20,844 nt of DNA from JAKFWF01 sp031367505. Lineage in GTDB: Bacteria; Pseudomonadota; Alphaproteobacteria; Rhizobiales; Hyphomicrobiaceae. Where the stretch lies: NCBI GenBank assembly GCA_031367505.1, contig JANLPY010000626.1, positions 1-20,844 on the forward strand. Reading direction: 5' to 3'. The notes under the pieces are model-generated. The model saw only the letters and a program-made list of their open reading frames with translations, did not search any database and had not been told where the DNA came from. Of this stretch, positions 15,523-20,844 are shown in pieces (within the stretch, counting starts at the first letter, position 1; the number at the start of each line of letters is the position of its first letter). Made by a program: the position numbers and the translations under genes.

Positions 15523-15780
15523 GTGTGGACTGGCGGGACAAACGCAGGTGGCTACGGTGTCATCAGGGCACTCGGGAAACCGACGTATGTCCATCGCGTC
15601 GCCTACATGGCAGAGTACGGCGTCACCGATCAGCAGATAAATCACCAGTGCGACAACAAACTCTGCGCCAACCCTTGCCACTTGAAAGCAGGCACTCAGC
15701 TTGAGAACATGAGCGAAATCACACAAAGAAAGCCGTGGGTTCGCGGTGTACGCTACGGTAAGGACGAAAAACAAGCGTGA
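15523..15780 (+). CDS. HNH homing-type endonuclease
   Basis: This 85-residue protein matches small phage HNH nucleases: a WTGGTNAGGYGVI strand, HRVAYMAEYG with the first His, INHQCDNKLCANPCHLKAGTQLENM with the central N-H and C...C...HL zinc ribbon, and a basic tail. These nucleases nick or cut phage DNA and often behave as mobile genes. The GTG start given at 15523 drops the usual CWVW opening. The codons for S-P-C-W-V lie just upstream, immediately after the TGA that ends the small CxxC gene. No ATG, GTG or TTG exists between that TGA and 15523, and no good ribosome-binding site is present, so expression probably needs reinitiation or readthrough. Confidence 0.75.
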   Translation: MWTGGTNAGGYGVIRALGKPTYVHRVAYMAEYGVTDQQINHQCDNKLCANPCHLKAGTQLENMSEITQRKPWVRGVRYGKDEKQA

Positions 15781-16062
15781 GCACTCTGTCGTGATTGTCG
15801 CCCTCTTGGGAACACCTCGCATAAGCGCTATCGAAGCAGGCCAGGGTTGATCTGTACCGGTCGCTGGACCCAGCGCCTTGCTCGGCACGACAGAGCAAAC
15901 GCGACAAGCCAAGCTCACGCTTACTCTGGGGGCAACCGCAACCACGTCGAAGCGTCTGAGGCCGTGGGAAAGTGGGAAAAGGCACGGGAGTGTATGTAAC
16001 CACTTCTATCCTCACTGACCTTCAGCTACTCTCCCGTGATTGAAACGGGGGCCGCGGCGGCG

Positions 16063-17283
16063 ATGTTGTTCCGAGTTGTTCTGTACCTTGCATGCCTCTT
16101 GGCTTGCGCCTCTCCGGCGCTGGCGAACAAACGCGTTGCCCTCGTCATTGGCAATGCCGCCTACAAGGAGACGACGCCTCTCACGAACACGCGCAACGAC
16201 GCCACCGATATGGTTGAGGTCCTCAAGCGCCTGCAGTTCGACGTGCTGGACGGGATCGATCTCGACAAGCGGGCTATGGAGCGGTTGATCCGCGAATTCG
16301 ACCTGAAGCTTGCCGATGCTGATATTGCGCTGTTCTTCTACGCCGGCCACGGAGTCCAGATATCTGGCCAGAACCATCTCGTACCGATCGATGCACGGCT
16401 CGCTGCCGAGGGCGACGTGGATTTCGAAAGCTTGCCGCTGAGCCTCGTGTTGTCGCGGATGGAGCGGACGGCGAAGACCTCGCTGGTTATGCTCGACGCC
16501 TGCCGAGACAACCCGCTCGCCCGCAATCTCGCTCGGACACTGGGCACTCGCGCTGCCAACATTGGCCAGGGACTGGCGGAGGTGAAGACGGGCGTTGACA
16601 CGCTGATCAGCTTCTCGACGCAGCCCGGCAATGTGGCGCTCGACGGCACCGGGCGGAATTCGCCCTACACGACGGCACTGTTGAACGAGATCGAGACTCC
16701 GGGGCGTGATGTACTCACGACGCTGGCCGCAGTGCGCGGCGCTGTGGTCAAGGCTACCAATGGCAAACAGGTGCCGTGGGAGCATACGTCGCTGTTGGGG
16801 CCGGTGGTGTTGCAGACTGGGGAGAGTGCGACGCCGGTTGCGCCCAACTCGAGCACGAGTGCTGCGGCCCGTGAGTGGCAGGACGTCAAGGATACGGCCA
16901 ACCTAGCAGTCCTGCAGGGGTATCTCCAGCGCCACAAGAACGACCCAGTCTATGCAGCGCTGGGGCAGAACAAGATCGACGTTTTGAAACAGAAGGCTGC
17001 CCGCGCCAAGGCCGAAGGCGATCAAAAAACGAAAATTGACGCAGATAAAGTTACGAGTGAAGCGAAAGCCGCCGCGAAGCGGAGTGTTGCCGGAAAGGCT
17101 GCAAAACGGAAGCTCGTCAACGGACAAAAATACTATTGGACCGACGTAGTTCCCAGAAGTCGCAATCCTGAACGTTATGATTATTGTGCATCGGTACGTT
17201 CGCTATGGCTGAGCGGATGTGTCGTTGTTTACGTGAACGACGGTAAAGATGACCTGATCCAGTCAAATGCAGTTATTCGATGA
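16063..17283 (+). CDS. secreted caspase-like protease (peptidase C14)
   Basis: This 406-residue protein has an export signal (MLFRVVLYLACLLACASPALA), probably cleaved after Ala21; Cys15 in LLAC makes lipidation possible. The caspase domain follows at once: RVALVIGNAAY at 24-34, LTNTRNDATDM at 40-50, FFYAGHG with catalytic His96, NHLVPIDA at 104-111 and VMLDACRDNP with catalytic Cys147. A short helical module (EWQDVKDTANLAVLQGYLQRH, about 271-291) recurs in the caspase-FGE protein. A Lys/Ala-rich linker (about 308-350) and a C-terminal unit with two Cys (375 and 386) end the protein. Both catalytic residues are intact, so it should cut after basic residues like other metacaspases/orthocaspases, but in the periplasm. 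An in-frame GTG at 16036 is a less likely start. It converges with the caspase-FGE gene, 55 bp apart. Confidence 0.88.
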   Translation: MLFRVVLYLACLLACASPALANKRVALVIGNAAYKETTPLTNTRNDATDMVEVLKRLQFDVLDGIDLDKRAMERLIREFDLKLADADIALFFYAGHGVQISGQNHLVPIDARLAAEGDVDFESLPLSLVLSRMERTAKTSLVMLDACRDNPLARNLARTLGTRAANIGQGLAEVKTGVDTLISFSTQPGNVALDGTGRNSPYTTALLNEIETPGRDVLTTLAAVRGAVVKATNGKQVPWEHTSLLGPVVLQTGESATPVAPNSSTSAAAREWQDVKDTANLAVLQGYLQRHKNDPVYAALGQNKIDVLKQKAARAKAEGDQKTKIDADKVTSEAKAAAKRSVAGKAAKRKLVNGQKYYWTDVVPRSRNPERYDYCASVRSLWLSGCVVVYVNDGKDDLIQSNAVIR

Positions 17284-17330
17284 TCGCCAGCTGCCAAACA
17301 CACAAAGCGCTCTGAGCCCGGACCCATTAG

Positions 17331-17358
17331 GAAGGAGGTTAGAGCGTCCTGGGAGGAA
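17331..17358 (-). repeat. conserved 3' block across caspase-FGE stop codon
   Basis: An approximately 28-bp block, close to 80 percent identical by eye to 20709-20737. The shared core on the plus strand is AGGAGGT, then AG, then AGCGTCCT and AGGAA. Here it spans the last codons and stop of the gene, while the other copy lies wholly after the stop of its gene. Conservation despite a different coding context points to a DNA- or RNA-level role, or to a shared duplication boundary. Confidence 0.5.
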
Positions 17359-19615
17359 CGAGAGGACGGACCACACGAAAGCCGTAGCTGGCGTAACGGT
17401 CGACGGAGGAGTTCGTGACGCGGGCGGACGAGCGGAGGTGCCCCGCAACGTCGAACCAGGAACCGCCGCGGGCCACACGGGAACAGCCTGATGCTTCTGG
17501 CGCGACTGAGCCGTTCGCCGGCACATCCTTGTAGTCGTTGGCATAGCAGTCCCGCACCCACTCCCACAAGTTGCCGTGCATGTCGTGCAGACCGAAGGCG
17601 TTTGACGGGAACTTGCCCACCTCTGCGGTTTGCTTTGTGCTACCCCATTGGCCTCCCGAGAACTGCGCCTGCGCCTTGGCGATCGTGTCGCCAAAGCTGT
17701 AGGTCGTGGTCGTGCCGGCACGCGCGGCGTACTCCCACTCGGCCTCGGTTGGCAGTCGGTAAGCGGCGTTGCCGATGAGGCCCAGCTTGCGATTGAGCCA
17801 GTGCAGATACTCCTTAGTAATGTCGTCCCAGGACACAGAATGCACGGGTTGCCGGCCGCGGCCCCAATTGGTCTGCGGCTTGTGCTTGCAGCCACCGTCC
17901 TCGACACAGGCGTCCCATTCGGCGAACGTCGCCTCGAACTTGCCGACGGCGAGTTGGTAGCCAATCGTGACCTTGCGCCTGTTCACATCGTCGACGGGCT
18001 TGGTCTCGTCTCCCTGCGCGTACTCGCCTTTCGGCAGGACGACCATGCGCGGTCCGCAAACTTTGCTGCCGCCAGCCATGACGCAATCCTCGAACTCGCG
18101 ATTGCCGGGGTTGGCTGGGTCGAGGCAGCGCTTGCCGGCGCCCATCACGTAAACCTCAACCGCCGAGCATATGGCTGGCGAAGGCCGGAGGATGGTGTAA
18201 GAAGGGGAAGTGGCATTTGGTTTGGGAACGATTGTCTCATCGCTGCGACGTTGCAGTTCCGCAGCCATCGAGAGCAGCTCAGCCCTGGCGCGTTGAAGCT
18301 CAGCGGTCCTCGTCTCATTTTCCTCCCGCAGTTGGCGAGCCTCTTCGCGGGCTGCGACCGCGTCTTTCTCCTCCCCTTTACTGCCTACAATTGGCGCCTT
18401 GTCGAGGGATTGCAGCCAGACAAACGAAGCCATTAGCACACCAGCCAGGAGTAGAATGCCTACGCGAACAGTTGCCGTGCTGTGCCACGACTTGTGTCCT
18501 TCTCGTTTCGTTTTCGGGAGCGGTGACGACTCTGACACCTCCTCTATTGGGGAGGCTGCTTCCTGCAGAAATCTCGGAATTGAGGGTGGTCGTTCCGTCG
18601 CCTCAAGTGTCTTCTCGCCGGCAACTGCACTGATCCTCGCAGCTTCTTCCTCCTCTTGGCGGGCCCTATCTGCCTCGCGTAATTCAGCCGCGCGGGCCTC
18701 TGCGTAGTCGCTCCACGGAGGATCGGGATAGCGCTCCTTGAACAGTGCGAGCGTTGCAAGGCTCGTCGTCGATTGAATGACGTTCCACTCTGCAGCGGCT
18801 TCGATATCCTTCTGCGGGATAGGGGGCGGCGCCGCGCGCTTTGGCACGAAGTAAAAGCGCGACCTCAGACTGGACTGATCCCACGGCTCCTGTCGCCCGT
18901 GTGTCTCTTCCAGAACGGCGTTGCGCACGTCGATCATCATGTCGCCGACAGAGAGGCCGGGGGTCGGGATGTTGGCCAGCAGCGCGCGCGTGAATGGGCT
19001 GTTTTGGCCCTTGCCGTCGTAGGCCACCGTATCTGGCGCCGTGGCGTAGGCGATGAAGGTGCCGGCCACCTTCTCGATGCGGGCAAGGCCGCCGCGGATC
19101 GGCCCGGTGTTTGGCAGCGCGTCGGTGACCTTCCGCGCCGCGCCCGGCTCGAACGAGCGCAGAAGATTACGCGCAAACGGGTTGTCGCGGCAGGCGTCGA
19201 GGAAGATGAGGCTCGCACCCGTGTGCTCCGTTATCGGCTCCAGGATGTCATTGAACAGCAGCGCACGCGATGCGAGGTGCGCCTTCTGCGTGATCTCCGC
19301 GTCGACCGGCACCAGATAGTTCTTGCCGTCCACCTGCAGGCCGTGCCCCGCGTAGAAAAGGAGCGCCACGTCTGGGTTCGTGCGCAACTTTTCCTCGAAG
19401 GCGCCCTGTACGTCGCCAATGGCCCGCAGATCGAGATCGATGCCAATTACCACGTCGAAGCCAAGGCCGGCCAGCGTGGCCGCCATCGCCGCCGCGTCGT
19501 TGGCAGGGTTCGCGAGAGGCATTGCGTGGGCATAGCGGCTATTTCCGATGACCAGCGCCACGCGCCGCTCGTGAGCGGCGACGACCGAACCTGGAGTGGC
19601 ATCATGGAATGGCAT
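17339..19615 (-). CDS. caspase - transmembrane - FGE/SUMF1-fold fusion
   Basis: A 758-residue protein in three parts. The N-terminal caspase domain (about 16-260) shows RVALVIGNSRY, YAGHG with His91 and LDACRDNP with Cys142, with no signal peptide. A helical repeat, EWNVIQSTTSLATLALFKERY (about 276-296), resembles the one in the secreted caspase. One helix at about 383-401 is followed by a charged coiled coil (411-460). The C-terminal FGE/SUMF1 (C-type-lectin-like) domain spans about 520-750, with PVHSVSWDDI, YRLPTEAEWEYAARAG, GLHDMHGNLWEWVRDC and RVARGGSW...GFRVVR. The Cys pair that follows GGS in true formylglycine-generating enzymes is absent, so the domain probably binds a ligand. Topology predicts a cytoplasmic protease and an external FGE fold. 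The last ~34 residues resemble a DGR variable region. The gene lies 37 bp after the DUF1353 gene, in one operon. Confidence 0.9.
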   Translation of the reverse strand: MPFHDATPGSVVAAHERRVALVIGNSRYAHAMPLANPANDAAAMAATLAGLGFDVVIGIDLDLRAIGDVQGAFEEKLRTNPDVALLFYAGHGLQVDGKNYLVPVDAEITQKAHLASRALLFNDILEPITEHTGASLIFLDACRDNPFARNLLRSFEPGAARKVTDALPNTGPIRGGLARIEKVAGTFIAYATAPDTVAYDGKGQNSPFTRALLANIPTPGLSVGDMMIDVRNAVLEETHGRQEPWDQSSLRSRFYFVPKRAAPPPIPQKDIEAAAEWNVIQSTTSLATLALFKERYPDPPWSDYAEARAAELREADRARQEEEEAARISAVAGEKTLEATERPPSIPRFLQEAASPIEEVSESSPLPKTKREGHKSWHSTATVRVGILLLAGVLMASFVWLQSLDKAPIVGSKGEEKDAVAAREEARQLREENETRTAELQRARAELLSMAAELQRRSDETIVPKPNATSPSYTILRPSPAICSAVEVYVMGAGKRCLDPANPGNREFEDCVMAGGSKVCGPRMVVLPKGEYAQGDETKPVDDVNRRKVTIGYQLAVGKFEATFAEWDACVEDGGCKHKPQTNWGRGRQPVHSVSWDDITKEYLHWLNRKLGLIGNAAYRLPTEAEWEYAARAGTTTTYSFGDTIAKAQAQFSGGQWGSTKQTAEVGKFPSNAFGLHDMHGNLWEWVRDCYANDYKDVPANGSVAPEASGCSRVARGGSWFDVAGHLRSSARVTNSSVDRYASYGFRVVRPLVPPRTL

Positions 19616-19652
19616 AGAGGTCCAACCTTGGAGTGCCCGTCGCCTCAGGATT

Positions 19653-20519
19653 CTACGCGAACACGTCCGGGTTCGTCTTCCACTCGGCGTACGTCACCGG
19701 CGTCTCGGGCATGCGCTTGAGGACTCGGCTCTTGCGTTGCTTCTTCTCCTTCGTCGCCTCCTGCCAATTGGGGCCACCTCCAACACGGACGGCCGCCCAC
19801 ATCGCCTTGCGCAGTGCGGCATCGACATGCATCTCAGCCATGGCCACGTCGAACACCTTGTCGGCGACGGCACGGGAGACGCCCTGCTCCCAGTAGAGCC
19901 AGTCGTGCAGGATGGCCGCGTGGCCGTAGCGCCCAGTCGGCGGCAGCGCCCACCAAAAGTACTGCGGGACGGTCGCGAGATCGGAAACGAAGCCCTTCGG
20001 CACGCTGACTGAACGCGGAAGGTTGCCCGGCGCATTGGCCGGCGGCGTCCAGTGGATCGGTTTGTAGACTATCCAGTTGTCCATGTCGGCGAAGGGCATG
20101 AGGACAGGCGCGCTCATGGCTCGGGTGTTGTCACCGTAGCCGGTCCAGTCGGTCAGCCACTCCTGCTTGGTACGCGGCTCTGCCTTGCCGAGTCGTTTAT
20201 CGGCGATGATCGACGGCGACGCGCCCCAGCATTCCGGGATCAGCTTGTTGACCATGCGGGCGACGATGCCAAGCCGTCGCTCGGGATCGAGCTGGTTGGC
20301 AAGCTCCGGCTTCTCGTCCAAACCCTCCGCAAGCGCAAGCACCAGCAACGCCCGGTCCTGCCGGGCTGACCAAGCCTGGATCGCCAACTGGGCCGCTGCA
20401 AGGATGAAGCCGGCCTCCGTCAGGCCGAACGCGCGTGTCGCCTCGGGGTTCTCAACCGCTTTGAGAACGTCTTCGCCCAGATCAGCTGCTACCAATCGAG
20501 CCAGTTCCTTGTCGTCCAT
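19653..20519 (-). CDS. DUF1353-containing protein with helical N-terminal domain
   Basis: This 288-residue protein starts at the ATG at 20519 with GGGGGGAT in front; an upstream in-frame ATG is less likely. The C-terminal part (about 145-255) matches DUF1353, a small domain common in phages: IVYKPIHW, VPKGFVSDLATVPQYFWWALPPTG, YGHAAILHDWLYW and a helix with MAEMHVDAALRKAMWAAVRVGG. The biochemical role of DUF1353 is not established; the fixed His-Asp in LHDW suggests catalysis or metal binding. The N-terminal ~130 residues are helical (GLTEAGFILAAAQLAIQAW, PERRLGIVARMVNKLIPECWG) and unrecognised; they could be an adaptor domain of the sort seen in caspase-linked conflict systems. Transcribed toward the caspase-FGE gene with 37 bp between them, it is probably a partner of that protein. 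Confidence 0.8.
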   Translation of the reverse strand: MDDKELARLVAADLGEDVLKAVENPEATRAFGLTEAGFILAAAQLAIQAWSARQDRALLVLALAEGLDEKPELANQLDPERRLGIVARMVNKLIPECWGASPSIIADKRLGKAEPRTKQEWLTDWTGYGDNTRAMSAPVLMPFADMDNWIVYKPIHWTPPANAPGNLPRSVSVPKGFVSDLATVPQYFWWALPPTGRYGHAAILHDWLYWEQGVSRAVADKVFDVAMAEMHVDAALRKAMWAAVRVGGGPNWQEATKEKKQRKSRVLKRMPETPVTYAEWKTNPDVFA

Positions 20520-20629
20520 GGATCCCCCCGAAAACGGATGGTGTGCAATGATCGGCATCTTCAAGGATGATCATGACGGGAGCAAGTGCCGGCATGCGCG
20601 CGTCGGTTGGTGACCTGATTCCATAGCGA

Positions 20630-20646
20630 CCAGGGCTTCGCCCTGG
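20630..20646. other. perfect GC-rich hairpin after FGE gene
   Basis: CCAGGGC-ttc-GCCCTGG is a perfect 7-bp stem with a 3-nt loop, about 95 bp downstream of the stop of the partial FGE-fold gene. No T-run follows on either strand, so it is not a standard terminator. Short GC-rich hairpins after the variable region are known functional parts of some DGRs, such as that of Bordetella phage BPP-1, although there the hairpin is much closer to the variable region. Confidence 0.5.
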
Positions 20647-20708
20647 ACCCACGCGTGGCGATGCGGTTCCGGGTTCGGTTTGAGGCACAAGTCGTAAAGA
20701 TGTAAAGA

Positions 20709-20737
20709 GGTAGGAGGTAAGAAAGCGTCCTCGAGGA
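20709..20737 (-). repeat. conserved 3' block after partial FGE gene
   Basis: Second copy of the block at 17331-17358, sharing AGGAGGT, AG, AGCGTCCT and AGGAA in order with small length differences. It starts directly after the stop codon of the partial FGE-fold gene and includes the palindrome TCCTCGAGGA (20728-20737). Confidence 0.5.
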
Positions 20738-20740
20738 AAA

Positions 20741-20844
20741 CTACCGCGAAACAGAACGAGCAACCCGGAAGCCGAGGGTGCCGAGCCGGAAGTCCGAGGT
20801 GCCCCCGCCGCGGTTGGCAGAACGGAGGTCGCCTGGGAGGTCGA
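20741..20844 (-). CDS. C-terminal end of FGE/SUMF1-fold protein (partial)
   Basis: The gene enters from beyond the right edge and only its last 33 residues are visible. They contain DLPGDLRSANRGG and LGTLGFRVAR, then SVSR and a TAG stop. This is the typical end of an FGE/SUMF1 (C-type-lectin-like) domain. Together with the Phe implied by the cut codon it aligns without gaps to the last part of the caspase-FGE protein: FD, G, LRS, R, S, R and GFRV match, while the positions between them differ. The N-terminal architecture is unknown. It lies upstream of the DUF1353 gene on the same strand, with a ~220-bp gap holding the conserved block and a hairpin. Confidence 0.75.
   Translation of the reverse strand, partial: DLPGDLRSANRGGGTSDFRLGTLGFRVARSVSR

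Noticed and set aside
15331..15945. 204-residue open frame on the minus strand over the HNH gene
   Set aside because: The HNH motif on the plus strand is clear, and the minus frame shows no coherent domain.
17339..18055. A true formylglycine-generating enzyme (sulfatase activation)
   Set aside because: The Cys residues after the GGS motif needed for catalysis are absent, and no sulfatase gene is nearby.
17630..19720. Long plus-strand open frames (268 and 315 residues) opposite the caspase-FGE gene
   Set aside because: They are shadows of a gene with well-preserved caspase and FGE motifs on the minus strand.
17339..20844. A complete DGR within the window
   Set aside because: No reverse transcriptase motif and no adenine-rich template copy of either FGE-fold end were found; only the target-like ends are visible.
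1..20844. CRISPR array
   Set aside because: No regularly spaced direct repeats of 24-40 bp with unique spacers were seen; the repeats present are short iteron- or operator-like units.

Overview
The window looks like chromosomal and accessory DNA from a GC-rich alphaproteobacterium, most likely in the Hyphomicrobiales (Rhizobiales). The reasons are a moderately high GC content with GC-rich third codon positions, an extensin-family protein of the type common in that order, a GlsB-type small membrane protein and the style of the integrase. The species cannot be named from the sequence.

Left part (1-3790), probably host flank with transposon debris. It starts with the tail of an ISL3-like transposase. 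A glycine-rich phage-tail-like surface protein follows, whose reading frame runs back into the transposase without a normal start. Next come a small secreted protein, a GlsB/YeaQ/YmgE-type membrane protein gene interrupted by one in-frame TGA, and a membrane-anchored extensin-family protein with an unusual internal insertion.

Middle part (3790 to about 15800, right end not seen), an integrative element. A 45-nt 3' fragment of tRNA-Lys marks the attachment junction. It is followed by repeat-rich DNA, a P4-type tyrosine integrase, two AlpA/MerR-like DNA-binding proteins and a Prim-Pol/VapE primase-helicase. An iteron cluster overlaps the end of the primase gene and is the best candidate origin. 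Beyond it are a coiled-coil protein, a small acidic protein, a four-helix membrane protein with a C-terminal winged helix whose own gene carries many GTCCA/TGGAC sites, a small tail-anchored protein, a lipoprotein and small phage-like genes including an HNH nuclease. The partial tRNA copy faces away from the integrase, so the intact tRNA-Lys and the far end of the element should lie to the right, outside the window.

Right part (16063-20844), the most interesting region. It holds a secreted caspase-like protease. Converging on it is a leftward cluster made of the end of an FGE/SUMF1-fold gene cut by the window edge, a DUF1353-containing protein, and a caspase - transmembrane helix - FGE-fold fusion. 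Both FGE-fold C termini have the layout of the variable regions of diversity-generating retroelement (DGR) targets: aligned without gaps over 30 residues, a fixed scaffold is interrupted by differing residues. Just after or across both stop codons lies a related DNA block of about 28 bp. No reverse transcriptase or template repeat is visible here. I read this as a candidate membrane-spanning recognition/protease conflict system, possibly linked to a DGR located beyond position 20844. That reading is inference.
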